This document shows positions 46,504-57,550 of a DNA stretch of 64,000 bases, one piece after another. Every line of letters begins with the position of its first letter. Position 1 is the first letter of the stretch. The DNA comes from Allokutzneria sp. A3M-2-11 16. GTDB lineage: Bacteria > Actinomycetota > Actinomycetes > Mycobacteriales > Pseudonocardiaceae. The notes under the pieces were generated by a model. The model made no database searches. It was not told the origin of the DNA and was given only the letters and a program-made list of their open reading frames with translations. A program made the position numbers and the translations under genes. The stretch spans positions 620,001 to 684,000 of the forward strand of contig NZ_JANAVO010000001.1 in the NCBI RefSeq assembly GCF_024213555.1. The letters run 5' to 3'.

Positions 46504-47097
46504 CGAGCGCAGGTGCGGCAGCAGTGCCCGCAGCGCCAGGCCCCGGTGCGACATGGCGTCCTTCTCCGCCGGGTCCAGCTCGGCCGACGTGCGGTTCGAG
46601 CCCTCCGGAAGGAAGACCGGGTCGTAGCCGAAACCGTTGGTACCACTGGGTTCCCTGGCGATCGTGCCGCGCCACTCGCCCCGCACGACCAGCTCCTCGC
46701 CACCGGGCAGCGCCAGGGCGGCGGCGCACACGAAGCCGCCGCCGCGCCGCTCGTCCGGGGTGTCGGAGAGCTGGGCGAGCACCAGCGCCGTGTTCGCGGC
46801 GTCGTCGCCGTGCCCGCCCGCCCAGCGCGCGGAGAGCACACCGGGCATGCCGTTGAGGGCGTCGATCGCGATGCCGGAGTCGTCAGCGATGGCGGGCAGA
46901 CCGGTCGCCGCGACCGCGTCCCGCGCCTTGGCCAGCGCGTTCTCCTCGAAGGTCGCGCCGGTCTCCGGGGCCTCGGGGAACTCCGGCACGTCGTCGAGGC
47001 CGACGATCTCCACCCCGCGCACGCCCTCCGCCTCCAGGATGCGGCGCAGTTCGCCGAGCTTCTTCGCGTTGCGCGACGCGAGCAGGACCCGGGTCAC
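46489..47097 (-). CDS. rdgB: XTP/dITP diphosphatase
   Basis: A 202-residue Ham1/RdgB enzyme that removes non-canonical nucleotides. Motifs: [17 protein letters not shown] (N-terminus), [41 protein letters not shown], and [13 protein letters not shown] and [10 protein letters not shown]. Overlaps rph by four bases (ATGA type); convergent overlap with the serine hydrolase. Confidence 0.95.
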   Translation of the reverse strand: MTRVLLASRNAKKLGELRRILEAEGVRGVEIVGLDDVPEFPEAPETGATFEENALAKARDAVAATGLPAIADDSGIAIDALNGMPGVLSARWAGGHGDDAANTALVLAQLSDTPDERRGGGFVCAAALALPGGEELVVRGEWRGTIAREPSGTNGFGYDPVFLPEGSNRTSAELDPAEKDAMSHRGLALRALLPHLRSLADQ

Positions 47098-47858
47098 GCC
47101 TTGGGCCCCGTCGGCAGCTCGCCGGGGTACGGCGCCGCGAGCGCCTCCGCCTGGAGCTTGGCCAGCTGCGCGCAGCCCGCCAGCGCCACGTCGATCATGC
47201 GGTCCAAAGTGGACCTGGCGAAGGTCGCGCCCTCACCGGTGCCCTGCACCTCGACCAGGGTGCCCGCGTCGGTGGCGACCACGTTCATGTCGACCTCGGC
47301 GCGCGAGTCCTCCTCGTAGGGCAGGTCCAGCCGCACCCGGCCGTCCACCACGCCGACGCTGACCGCGGCGATCGAGCAGGACAGCGGCTTCGGGTCGGCG
47401 AGCTTGCCCGCGGCGCCCAGCCAGGTGACCGCGTCGGCGAGCGCCACGTAGGCGCCGGTGATCGCCGCGGTCCGGGTGCCGCCGTCGGCCTGGATCACGT
47501 CGCAGTCGATCGCGATGGTGTTCTCGCCGAGCGCGGACAGGTCGATGCACGCGCGCAGCGAGCGGCCGATCAGCCTGCTGATCTCGTGCGTGCGCCCGCC
47601 GACGCGGCCCTTGACGGACTCGCGGTCGCTGCGGGTGTGCGTCGCGGAGGGCAGCATCGCGTACTCGGCGGTGACCCAGCCCTTTCCGGAGCCGGTGCGC
47701 CACCGCGGCACGCCGTCCTGCACGCTCGCCGCGCACAACACCTTGGTCTTGCCGAACTCCACCAGGACCGAACCCGCTGGCCACTCCTGGAAGCCACGGG
47801 TGATCCGGATCTCGCGGAGGGCATCGTCGTTCCTGCCATCAGTACGCGCCACCCGCAC
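47094..47858 (-). CDS. rph: Ribonuclease PH
   Basis: A 254-residue phosphorolytic 3' exoribonuclease for tRNA maturation. Motifs: [75 protein letters not shown] and [21 protein letters not shown]. Coupled to rdgB. Confidence 0.96.
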   Translation of the reverse strand: MRVARTDGRNDDALREIRITRGFQEWPAGSVLVEFGKTKVLCAASVQDGVPRWRTGSGKGWVTAEYAMLPSATHTRSDRESVKGRVGGRTHEISRLIGRSLRACIDLSALGENTIAIDCDVIQADGGTRTAAITGAYVALADAVTWLGAAGKLADPKPLSCSIAAVSVGVVDGRVRLDLPYEEDSRAEVDMNVVATDAGTLVEVQGTGEGATFARSTLDRMIDVALAGCAQLAKLQAEALAAPYPGELPTGPKA

Positions 47859-47925
47859 AGATTAGGCGTTCACCACATCGGCTTGTCGTTGAACCACCCC
47901 GAGCCGCGGCACGTTGAATAGCTAC

Positions 47926-48441
47926 ATGGTGCTCGCACAGGACTTGACCACCGTTGACGGACTGCCGTTGCACCCGCTCGTCGTGCACGCCGTCGTGGTG
48001 CTGCTGCCCCTCGCCGCGGTGGGGGCGACCCTCATCGCGCTGCGCCCGGCCTGGCGCCGCCGCTTCGGCTGGCCGGTGCTCGCGGTGACCGTGCTCGGTG
48101 TCGCTTCCGTCCCCATGGCCGCCTTCAGCGGCAACCAGCTCAACGCGGCGATGGGTGGTGCGAATCCGCTCATCGCCGAGCACTCCGCACTGGCCTCCGT
48201 GCTGCTGCCGCTCGCGATCGGCTTCGGCGTGGCCGTGCTGGTGCTCGTGTTCGCCGGACGGGTCTCCGACCGCGAACCAGACCCCACCGACTCGCGAGCC
48301 CGTGTGTGGCGCCTTGTAAGCGTCGCCGCCGCCGTGCTCACCGTGGCGCTCGCGGTGGGCACCACGGTGCAGGTGGTGCGCACGGGCCACACGGGCTCAA
48401 CGGCGGTTTGGGAGGGCCGTGTGCCTACGAATGGTGGTTGA
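47926..48441 (+). CDS. DUF2231 membrane protein
   Basis: About 171 residues with four membrane helices; the DUF2231 signature GLPLHPLVVHAVVVLLPLAAVGA is at the N-terminus. The ATG at 47926 is used; a TTG 12 bases upstream is open too. It ends inside the MBL gene on the other strand (45-bp tail overlap). Family function unknown. Confidence 0.85.
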   Translation: MVLAQDLTTVDGLPLHPLVVHAVVVLLPLAAVGATLIALRPAWRRRFGWPVLAVTVLGVASVPMAAFSGNQLNAAMGGANPLIAEHSALASVLLPLAIGFGVAVLVLVFAGRVSDREPDPTDSRARVWRLVSVAAAVLTVALAVGTTVQVVRTGHTGSTAVWEGRVPTNGG

Positions 48442-49224
48442 GCCGTTCTGCGGGCCGATGGGATAGGTGACGCCCTGCTCGGCGAGCTGGATCGGTCCGG
48501 TGAACACCGCGCGGGCCTCGGTGAGCATCGCCCTGCGGTCCGTCCACGGCGGCACGTGGGTGAGCAGGAGCTGACGAACTCCCGCGGCCCTGGCCAGCTC
48601 TCCGGCCTCCCTGCCGGACATGTGCACGTCCACCGGGTTGGCGGGACCGTGCGGCCACGAAGCCTCGGACAGCAACAGGCTCGCGCCGTCCGCCAGTCGC
48701 CTCAGTGCCTCGCACGGCCCGCTGTCACCGGTGTAGACGAGGTGCTGTCCGGCGTGCGAAACGCGAAACCCGAACGCGGTACACGGATGCGCCACGCGCG
48801 CCGCGGTCACCTCGAACGGTCCTATATGGACAGTTCCTTCGGCGAGTGCGTGAAATTCGTACACGTCCGAAAGATCTGTCGCAGTGCGCTCTTCCTCGCT
48901 CGGCGCGTACGCGGCCGCGAGGCGGACCGGTGCCTCCTCCGGCGCGAAGACCGGCAGCCGTTGCTCCTTCGGGTCGTAGGGCGGCGCCGGGTGGTAGCGG
49001 CGGAGCACCGTCAGCGCCGAGAAGTCCGCGCAGTGGTCAGGATGCAGATGTGAAAGCACTACGGCATTCACGGAGAACGGGTCGCACCGCGACTGGAGCG
49101 CGCCGAGAGCCCCGTTGCCCAGATCGATGAGCAGCCGAAACCCTTCCGCCTCAACGAGATAGCCGGAGGCGGGGGCGTTCGGACCCGGAAGGCTGCCCGA
49201 GCAGCCGAGGATGGTCAGCAGCAC
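48397..49224 (-). CDS. MBL-fold metallohydrolase (cyclic-nucleotide phosphodiesterase-like)
   Basis: A 275-residue metallo-beta-lactamase-fold enzyme. Zinc motif LSHLHPDHCADFSAL, then VYTGDSGPCEAL and LLLTHVPPWTDR. It occupies the place of the mycobacterial Rv1339 gene, for which cAMP phosphodiesterase activity has been reported. Here that activity is inferred from locus and family only. The N-terminus LLTILGCSGSLPGPN is of the RNase Z-like subgroup. Confidence 0.88.
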   Translation of the reverse strand: MLLTILGCSGSLPGPNAPASGYLVEAEGFRLLIDLGNGALGALQSRCDPFSVNAVVLSHLHPDHCADFSALTVLRRYHPAPPYDPKEQRLPVFAPEEAPVRLAAAYAPSEEERTATDLSDVYEFHALAEGTVHIGPFEVTAARVAHPCTAFGFRVSHAGQHLVYTGDSGPCEALRRLADGASLLLSEASWPHGPANPVDVHMSGREAGELARAAGVRQLLLTHVPPWTDRRAMLTEARAVFTGPIQLAEQGVTYPIGPQNGSTTIRRHTALPNRR

Positions 49225-49272
49225 CAGTCGAGAGTGGCACGCCCCGGCGCGCTCGCCCAGGGGTCGTTCCGG

Positions 49273-50097
49273 TCAACCGGTCCCCGGCACCGGTAGCAAT
49301 CCGTCACCCGAGCCTGTCACCGTGCCCAGCACGGGCCCGAGGAACCGGTGCGCCAGCTTGGTGAACGGCTGCGGCGGCCCGGTGGCGACGAACTCGTGGT
49401 GCGGTGGCTCGTCACCCGGCTCGGCGAGCAGGTCCTCGGTGGTGAGCACGCGCAGGACGTCCTTCGCGGTCTCCTCCGCGCTGGAGACCAGCGTGACCGC
49501 GTCGCCCATGACGAGCTGGATCACCCCGGTCAGCATCGGGTAGTGCGTGCAGCCGAGCACGACGGTGTCGACCTCCGCGCGCTGCAACGGCTCCAGGTAA
49601 CTCTGGGCGAGCCCGAGGATCTGCCTGCCGGAGGTCACCCCGCGCTCGACGAAGTCCGCGAAACGCGGGCAGGCGACGCTGGTGACGCGCGTGCCGGGAG
49701 AGACGGCGAAGGCGTCCTCGTAGGCGCGGGAGGTCACCGTGGCGCGTGTGCCGATCACCCCGATCCGGCCGCTGCGGCTGGTCGCCACCGCGCGCCGGGC
49801 CGCGGGCAGCACGACCTCGACCACCGGGACGTCGTAGCGCTCGCGGGCGTCCCGCAGGCACGCCGCGGACGCCGAGTTGCAGGCGATGACGAGGGCTTTG
49901 ACCCCGCTGGCGACCAGGCGGTCGGCGACGTCGAGCGCGTGCTCCCTGACCTTCGCGATGGGCAGCGGGCCGTACGGGGAGTGCGCCGTGTCGCCGACGT
50001 AGCGCAGCCGCTCGGCGGGCAGCTGGTCGAGGATGGCGCGGGCGACGGTCAGCCCGCCGACCCCGGAGTCGAGAATCCCGATCGGCGCGCTGGTCAC
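49273..50097 (-). CDS. murI: Glutamate racemase
   Basis: A 274-residue enzyme making D-glutamate for peptidoglycan. Catalytic Cys pair in [12 protein letters not shown] and [29 protein letters not shown] and DTAHSPYGP are standard. Overlaps the rhomboid gene stop by four bases. Confidence 0.96.
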   Translation of the reverse strand: MTSAPIGILDSGVGGLTVARAILDQLPAERLRYVGDTAHSPYGPLPIAKVREHALDVADRLVASGVKALVIACNSASAACLRDARERYDVPVVEVVLPAARRAVATSRSGRIGVIGTRATVTSRAYEDAFAVSPGTRVTSVACPRFADFVERGVTSGRQILGLAQSYLEPLQRAEVDTVVLGCTHYPMLTGVIQLVMGDAVTLVSSAEETAKDVLRVLTTEDLLAEPGDEPPHHEFVATGPPQPFTKLAHRFLGPVLGTVTGSGDGLLPVPGTG

Positions 50098-50741
50098 AGC
50101 CCGAGGTTACCGGGGAGTTCGGGCCTGCTCGAAGGCTGTCTGGCGGCCCGCGCCACCAGCCACGCGGCCAGCACGCCGCCGACCGCGCCGAAGAGGTGGC
50201 CCTGCCAGGAGATCCCCGGCTGGCCCGGCAGGATGCCCCACAGCGCGCTGCCGTAGAGGAAGAACAGCGCCACCGCGACGGCGATCTGCAGGAAGCGCCG
50301 GGTGAGGAAACCCCGCAGCAGCAGGAAGGTCAGCCAGCCGAAGATCAGGATCGAGGCCCCGGCGTGGATCGTGCCGTCGGGAGCGGTGAGCCAGACGCCG
50401 ACCCCGCCGACCAGCCAGATGGTCGCGGTCACCGCGACGAACTGGCCGATGCCTCCGGCCATCGTCAGGAACCCGAGCACCAGCACGGGGAGCGTGTTGG
50501 CCGCGAGGTGGTCCCAGCCGAAGTGCAGCGCGGGTGCCCAGATGACGCCGGTCAGGCCGGACAGCTCGCGCGGGGTGATCCCACCGGCGTCGAGCGCGCC
50601 GTTGGTGATCACGTCGATCAGCTCGATCAGGTACAGGGCGGCCACGAAGCCGACGATCGCGAGGGCCGCCTGCTTCGGCTTCGCCGGCAGCACGCGCGCG
50701 TCGGCACGGGGCGTCGGGGTCGTTCCGGGAACTGGCTGCAC
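50094..50741 (-). CDS. Rhomboid-family intramembrane serine protease
   Basis: A 215-residue protein with six or so membrane helices. The catalytic Ser is in [14 protein letters not shown] (GxS), the His in [16 protein letters not shown], and [12 protein letters not shown] is the conserved helix-2 HxxxN. The serine loop is GAS rather than the usual GASG. The location next to murI follows mycobacteria (Rv1337-like). Substrate unknown. Confidence 0.88.
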   Translation of the reverse strand: MQPVPGTTPTPRADARVLPAKPKQAALAIVGFVAALYLIELIDVITNGALDAGGITPRELSGLTGVIWAPALHFGWDHLAANTLPVLVLGFLTMAGGIGQFVAVTATIWLVGGVGVWLTAPDGTIHAGASILIFGWLTFLLLRGFLTRRFLQIAVAVALFFLYGSALWGILPGQPGISWQGHLFGAVGGVLAAWLVARAARQPSSRPELPGNLGL

Positions 50742-50776
50742 CTGGTCGAGGCTACGTCAGCGGGCTGAACCGGTCC

Positions 50777-51382
50777 TCAGGGACGAACCCTGATTCCTCC
50801 GGTCGTGACCAGCCACGACGCCCCGCACGCAGCGGCGGCGGCGATCGCGTGGGCGGCGACGCCCGACACCGACGCGTGGGTCTGGAAGAACAACGTCAGC
50901 GCGAAGAGCAGGAACAGCCACGTGGCCGTGGTCCCGCCGTCCTTGTCGGTCCCGAAGCAGCGCCGCGCGATCAGCACCCCGAGCCACCCCGCGACCACGA
51001 CGTACGGGCCGGAGTAGACCAGGTGCGAGGCGTTCATCCACAGCGCGAGGCCACCGACCACCCAGCTCACTGCGGTGATCACGGCGACGTGGCGCACGCC
51101 GAGGTGCCGCAGCGCCAGGAAGCCGATCGGCACCGTCCACGCGAGCGCGACGACGAGCGAGCCCAGCCCGCTGGTCACCAACGGCGCCCACAGCACCGCG
51201 AGGAAGCCGAAGGCGCTGTGGTGCGAGATGCCCGGCAGCCACAGCACCGGGGACAGCATCGACTGGAGCACCGAGACGCCGAAGAGCACCGCCGCCACTC
51301 CGAGCATGATCCGGCCCGCGGACTGCTCGGAAACGGCGTTGCCGCGCTGGCTGGCGTGGTGGAGCGGAGTGGAGGCGAACAT
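50777..51382 (-). CDS. Rhomboid-like protein lacking the catalytic serine
   Basis: About 201 residues with the helix order of its neighbour rhomboid. At the serine position it reads VYSGPYVVVAGWLG in place of [13 protein letters not shown], so the GxS motif is missing, while VAAHAIAAAAACGASW keeps a His. This fits a catalytically inactive rhomboid (iRhom-like). The ATG at 51382 is chosen from several in frame. 35 bp upstream of the active copy and probably in the same transcript. Confidence 0.7.
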   Translation of the reverse strand: MFASTPLHHASQRGNAVSEQSAGRIMLGVAAVLFGVSVLQSMLSPVLWLPGISHHSAFGFLAVLWAPLVTSGLGSLVVALAWTVPIGFLALRHLGVRHVAVITAVSWVVGGLALWMNASHLVYSGPYVVVAGWLGVLIARRCFGTDKDGGTTATWLFLLFALTLFFQTHASVSGVAAHAIAAAAACGASWLVTTGGIRVRP

Positions 51383-51461
51383 GGCGAGAACGCTAGGTCT
51401 GTGAACAGTCCGCCACATCAGGGGTGACCCGGATTCACGTCTCAGGGATTAGGGTCAGGTC

Positions 51462-53534
<2,073 letters not shown>

Positions 53535-53617
53535 GGTGGATTCCTCCAGTCAGCGAACGGACTTCAACACCTGAACCCGCGCGCGGGCCGGGATGTTCCC
53601 CGGCGGGCGCGGGAGCC

Positions 53618-54094
53618 TCAGCGACAGTCGGGAACGTCGTCCGGACCGGTGTTGGAGAGCATGAAGCGCTCGATGGACGCGTCGTAGGTGTCGACGATCT
53701 CCACCGGCTCCTCGGTCACCACGCCGTCGACGATGCGGTAGGAGCGGAACTCGTGCTCCTGCGGGTCACGGGTGGAGACGAGCACGTAGTGCGCGTCGGG
53801 CTCGGCGGCGATGTTCACGTCGGTGCGCGACGGGTAGGCCTCGGTCGCGGTGTGCGAGTGGTAGATGACCACCGGGGCCTCGCCGTTGGCCTCCAGTTCG
53901 CGGTGCAGGCGCAGCTGCTCCATCGAGTCGAACTGGTAGAAGGTCGGCGAACGCGCCGCGTTGGTCATCGGGATGAACCGCTCGGGCCGGTCGGAGCCCT
54001 CGGGACCGGCGAGGACACCGCACGCCTCGTCAGGGTGGTCCTCGCGGGCGTGCGCGACCATCGCGTCCACGAGGTCACGTCGGATCACCAGCAC
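53618..54094 (-). CDS. mec: JAMM/MPN+ metalloprotease (Mec-type)
   Basis: A 158-residue M67 family peptidase. The zinc signature is complete: Glu23 in DHPDEACGVL, His79-x-His81 in IYHSHTATE, and Ser89 and Asp92 in YPSRTD. In M. tuberculosis the equivalent Mec+ frees cysteine from the CysO-Cys adduct. Here it may also trim the CysO precursor. Operon order mec-cysO-cysM is standard. Confidence 0.93.
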   Translation of the reverse strand: MLVIRRDLVDAMVAHAREDHPDEACGVLAGPEGSDRPERFIPMTNAARSPTFYQFDSMEQLRLHRELEANGEAPVVIYHSHTATEAYPSRTDVNIAAEPDAHYVLVSTRDPQEHEFRSYRIVDGVVTEEPVEIVDTYDASIERFMLSNTGPDDVPDCR

Positions 54095-54203
54095 GGCGCC
54101 ATCCTACGGGGACCTGGAAGGGCCGTCCCAGAATGTGAACCCGAGACGCGCAGTTCAGCGCGTGGCGCGGTGTCCGCCAACCTGCGCCGTGCCGAGTCGG
54201 GGT

Positions 54204-54325
54204 GTCTTCAAGTCCCGCGAACCCCGCCGACGATCATCGTTAACCGCACCCAACCCTCGCGGGACTTCGCCGGGGTTTGGGGTGGTTAGTGACAGCTGGG
54301 ACGGGGGTTCGGTGTACTTGAAGAC
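54204..54325. repeat. Palindromic intergenic element, copy C (122 bp)
   Basis: Tips GTCTTCAAG (54204-54212) and CTTGAAGAC (54317-54325); an imperfect inner palindrome around GTTAACCGCACCC and GGGGTGGTTAG. The right arm shares GCTGGGACGGGGGT with copy B. Unlike A and B it lies between two genes of the same direction, upstream of mec and after the DUF2017-like gene. Confidence 0.8.
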
Positions 54326-54357
54326 CCCCGAACCAGGCCCACGTTCATGGACGTGGC

Positions 54358-54972
54358 CTAGTCGCTAGGGGTTGTGGGTTCGCTGTGGCCCCACGCCACC
54401 GCGGCCTCCAGCTGTCGCGCGAGGTCCGGACAGGCCGCGTGCACCAGGACCTCCATCAGGTCCTGGATCATCGTCAGCGTGGCCGCGGCGTCGTGGCCGC
54501 CGACGGTGCCGTGCATGAGACGGGTCCCCTTGCGCGGGGAGAACAGGAAGCGGGCCGCACCGAGCGCCGTCATCCAGTCGTCGAACTCGTCGGCGTCCAG
54601 CCGCACCTCGGCGACCCCGGTCCAGCCACCGAGCACCCTGCGGGTGGAGACCAGCACCTCCGCCCGCACCCCGGGCTCGTGCCGAGCGCGGAAATCGGCC
54701 GAGATGGCCGGGTCCGCGCTGACCGCGGGGAACATCCGGCGCAGCAGGATCGTCTGGCTGAGCCGGACGCGCCTGCCGAACGGCCCGCGGCCCGCCTCCG
54801 GCACGGTGCCCGATTCGAGCACGTCCAGCAGCTGGCGCAGCACCATCCGCACCGTCGCCGCCGCGGTCGGGGTCAGCCGGAGCAGGACCTGGTCGCCCTC
54901 ACGGGCGGTCTGGGCGGGCACGTCGTCGTTGTCGGGTGGCCGCGTGGCCGCGGAGTTCAGCTCTTCCACCAT
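54358..54972 (-). CDS. Divergent DUF2017-like protein
   Basis: About 204 residues. It has the outline of DUF2017 (helical start LTPTAAATVRMVLRQLLDVL, then LLRRMFPAVSADPAISADFRARHE, and VRLDADEFDDWMTALGAARFLF), but only weak resemblance to the canonical copy at 57543. Start uncertain: ATG 54972 is used; a GTG at 55026 overlapping the ClpS-like stop is possible. It mirrors the clpS-DUF2017 pair, placed after a ClpS-like gene. Role unknown; see findings. Confidence 0.65.
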   Translation of the reverse strand: MVEELNSAATRPPDNDDVPAQTAREGDQVLLRLTPTAAATVRMVLRQLLDVLESGTVPEAGRGPFGRRVRLSQTILLRRMFPAVSADPAISADFRARHEPGVRAEVLVSTRRVLGGWTGVAEVRLDADEFDDWMTALGAARFLFSPRKGTRLMHGTVGGHDAAATLTMIQDLMEVLVHAACPDLARQLEAAVAWGHSEPTTPSD

Positions 54973-55000
54973 GGATCCGCTCGCGGGATCGAGCCCCTTC

Positions 55001-55258
55001 TCAGCCAACGGTGGCCACCTCGGCACGGCTCAGGCCGCCGCGCAGTCCGCAGACCATCAGCCCGGACACCAGCCGTTCCGCCTCGGCCCGCTCGGTGAAC
55101 CGCGCCACCTCGGCGTAGCCCTGCTGATGGATCATGATCATTGTGCGGGCCGCGTCGATCAGGGACATGCCGCACACGCGATACAGCACGTACTGCACGA
55201 CGTGCGTGGTGTTGACGTCGTCGTCCCAGACCAGGACGCGCCAGCTCGCGTCGTTCAT
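55001..55258 (-). CDS. Divergent ClpS-like protein
   Basis: About 85 residues: WRVLVWDDDVNTTHVVQYVL, then ARTMIMIHQQGYAEVARF and AERLVSGLMVCGLRGGL. This follows the ClpS fold, including the acidic pair after the first strand and the pocket His (His44) that in ClpS binds the N-terminal amine of substrates, but the N-terminal extension is missing and the end differs from canonical ClpS (58130). Begins 39 bp after the ThiF stop on the same strand. It probably recruits a substrate or partner; interaction with ClpC/ClpA is inferred only. Confidence 0.75.
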   Translation of the reverse strand: MNDASWRVLVWDDDVNTTHVVQYVLYRVCGMSLIDAARTMIMIHQQGYAEVARFTERAEAERLVSGLMVCGLRGGLSRAEVATVG

Positions 55259-55297
55259 CGGGTCAGTATGGCGGGAGCACCCCGGCAACCGAACCCG

Positions 55298-56395
55298 TCA
55301 CCGGCCCGATTTCACCCCGCAGGCTGGACAGTCGGCCAGCCTGGGTGCCTCGACGACGTGCGCCTGCTCGGGGACGACCAGGTTCAGGCCACCGATCCGA
55401 CCGGAGCGCACCGGACTTATTCCGGCGACCAGAGAAATGACCGCATAAGAGGCCAGGAATCCCGCAATACCGGCGGAAGCGGCATGCGCGGCATTACTCG
55501 CGATTTCGGCTTCCTGTGCCGGATCGGCGAGCCGGAGGCATTCGTAGCAGGCACCGAGTCCCGGGACATAAACCGCGACGGCGGCGCGCGGCCCCTGATA
55601 GCCGGCGTCCACCCAGGGCGTCCGGGTCCGCAGGCAGGCGTGGTTGGCCGACTCGTGGACACCGCTGTGCCCGCCGATGGCGAGCACCAGCACGTCGAAG
55701 CGCCGCGCCAGGTCGGTCAGGTCGGTGCGCGAGGCGACGCGCTCGGCCGAGACCGTGACGCTGATGTCGGAGTTGAGATCGCGCAGCCTGGCCGCCGCCG
55801 CCTCCGCCTTGCCCCAGCCGATGTCGGGCTCGGAGTAGATCACCTGGTGGTTGAGGTCGGCCAGCTCCACCGTGCCGTCGTCGACGCAGTGCAGGTGCCC
55901 GACACCACTGGCGGCCAGCGACAACGCCAGCGCGCCGCCGGTTCCGCCGAGGCCGATCACGGCGACGCTGGCGTCCCGCAGCTTGAGCTGGGCCTCCCAC
56001 CTGCTCGGCCGCGGCGCGAGGTCCACCCACCGGTAGAACCGGGCGCCACGGGCGTACCGCGTCCGCTCGCGCTCGGTCAGCTCGTCCGGTTCGTCGGCCC
56101 TGGTGTCCTCGATGTAGCCCATGCCGATGAGCTGGCCGAGCACGCCGCGGATGTCCTCGCGGGTGCTGTCCGGGTGCCGTTCGGCGACGTGGTCGACGAC
56201 CTCGCCCGCGACGCGGGTCCCGTCCAGGTTCTCCAGCAGGGTCCACACGGCGCCGGTCGGATCGGCGATCTCGGTCGCGATTCCGTGCACCGAGCCGCCG
56301 ACCCTTATTCGGTCGGCGGAAATCCGGTGCGGCGCGTGCTCCGGTTTCACCCTCGGCTTCGCGCGCTCCACGAACTTCACATCGAACACCCCCAA
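55298..56395 (-). CDS. E1-like ThiF-family adenylyltransferase with N-terminal PqqD-like domain
   Basis: Up to 365 residues. N-terminal part (about 35-97: ADPTGAVWTLLENLDGTRVAG and REDIRGVLGQLIGMGYIED) has the winged-helix look of PqqD-like peptide-recognition domains. The E1 domain follows: VAVIGLGGTGGALALSL (ATP loop, 146-160), DGTVELADLNHQ (His183 where most E1 proteins have Arg), DIGWGKAEAA (Lys196), and two zinc CxxC pairs, CYEC (283/286) and CPAC (356/359). The start is uncertain (TTG 56395, GTG 56389 or 56380). First gene of a three-gene set. A carboxyl-activating enzyme for a peptide or for CysO are both possible. Confidence 0.8.
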   Translation of the reverse strand: MGVFDVKFVERAKPRVKPEHAPHRISADRIRVGGSVHGIATEIADPTGAVWTLLENLDGTRVAGEVVDHVAERHPDSTREDIRGVLGQLIGMGYIEDTRADEPDELTERERTRYARGARFYRWVDLAPRPSRWEAQLKLRDASVAVIGLGGTGGALALSLAASGVGHLHCVDDGTVELADLNHQVIYSEPDIGWGKAEAAAARLRDLNSDISVTVSAERVASRTDLTDLARRFDVLVLAIGGHSGVHESANHACLRTRTPWVDAGYQGPRAAVAVYVPGLGACYECLRLADPAQEAEIASNAAHAASAGIAGFLASYAVISLVAGISPVRSGRIGGLNLVVPEQAHVVEAPRLADCPACGVKSGR

Positions 56396-56491
56396 ACCCG
56401 GGCGAACCTATCGGCGCCGGGAACCGGGCGTCAATTGACCTGATACAACGCTGGGGCGCGCCTGAGCGGGATTTGACGATGCAATCCGAAT

Positions 56492-57550
56492 TTATTTCGG
56501 AGCACTCCGAAACGCGGACGGGTAGAGATCGCGGTAGGCGGGCTTCCCGGCGACCGCGACGGCCGCGAGCATCGCGCGCACGACCGCGCGGGTGACCGCG
56601 TCCGCCGCCGCGACGCACAGCCGGTCGAGCTCGCGCGGCCGGGTCTCGGTGGTGCGGTAGCGGTGCCCGGCCCCCGTGGGCAGCTCCCGCTCCCCCGTCG
56701 CGAGCACGAAGAACGTGTCGCCGTCGTACATGGTGTGCGCGGGCCGGACCGCGCGGGCCAGCCCGTCGTGAGCCGCGATCGCCAGCCGCTGGCACTCCGC
56801 CTTGCTCAACGCGGCGTCCGTCGCGACGACACCTATGGTGGTGTTCAGCGGCTCCGGCTTCGCACCGAGGCGCTCGCGAGCGGCGGCGACCTCACCGTCG
56901 TTGGGCGCGTCGATACCGAACTCGTCGGCGACCTCAACGGACGCGCCCCACGGCAGACCGCTGTTGGGGTCCACGGCCTCACCGCAGGCGTTCATGGCCA
57001 GCAGAACGCCCACTGTGCAGCTGTCGGTCACAACGGTGCTCGCGGTGCCTATACCGCCTTTGAGCATTCCGGCCGTCGCACCGGTTCCCGCGCCGACGCA
57101 ACCCATCACCACCGCGCCGTCAGTCGCGGCTTCACAGGCTGTGTAACCGAAATGCGCGTCCGGGCGGTTTCCCCAGTCGGACAGCGGGAGGTCGAACAGC
57201 ACCGCGGCCGGCACCAGGGGCACGACCTGTCCAGGCTCCGCACCGACCTGGAAACCGATCCCGCGCTCGCCCAGCCACCGCATGACGCCGTCCGCGCTGG
57301 CGAGGCCGTAGGCGCTGCCTCCTGTTAGGCACACGCCATGCACGCGCTGTATGAGCGTGGACGGCTCCAGTGCGGAGGTCTCACGCGTGCCCGGCGCTCC
57401 ACCACGGGTGTCGACCGCAGGGGTCGCGCCCTTGTCCGCCAAGACGACGGTGGTGCCGGTCGCCCATCCGTCTCCGATTCGCTCGTAGTGCCCAACGCGG
57501 ATTCCAGGGACATCGGTGATCGCGTTGTGCGCTCCGGGCAAATCAGTCAT
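56492..57550 (-). CDS. P1-family (DmpA-like) aminopeptidase
   Basis: A 352-residue Ntn-type self-processing peptidase/amidohydrolase. Motifs: NAITDVPGIRVGHYERIGDG at the start, LTGGSAYGLASADGVMRWL, and the nucleophile region around VEVADEFGIDAPNDGE/NTTIGVVATDAALSK, where autocleavage gives a new N-terminal Thr or Ser (NTTIGVV reads most like it). Corresponds to mycobacterial Rv1333. Overlaps the canonical DUF2017 stop. Confidence 0.87.
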   Translation of the reverse strand: MTDLPGAHNAITDVPGIRVGHYERIGDGWATGTTVVLADKGATPAVDTRGGAPGTRETSALEPSTLIQRVHGVCLTGGSAYGLASADGVMRWLGERGIGFQVGAEPGQVVPLVPAAVLFDLPLSDWGNRPDAHFGYTACEAATDGAVVMGCVGAGTGATAGMLKGGIGTASTVVTDSCTVGVLLAMNACGEAVDPNSGLPWGASVEVADEFGIDAPNDGEVAAARERLGAKPEPLNTTIGVVATDAALSKAECQRLAIAAHDGLARAVRPAHTMYDGDTFFVLATGERELPTGAGHRYRTTETRPRELDRLCVAAADAVTRAVVRAMLAAVAVAGKPAYRDLYPSAFRSAPK

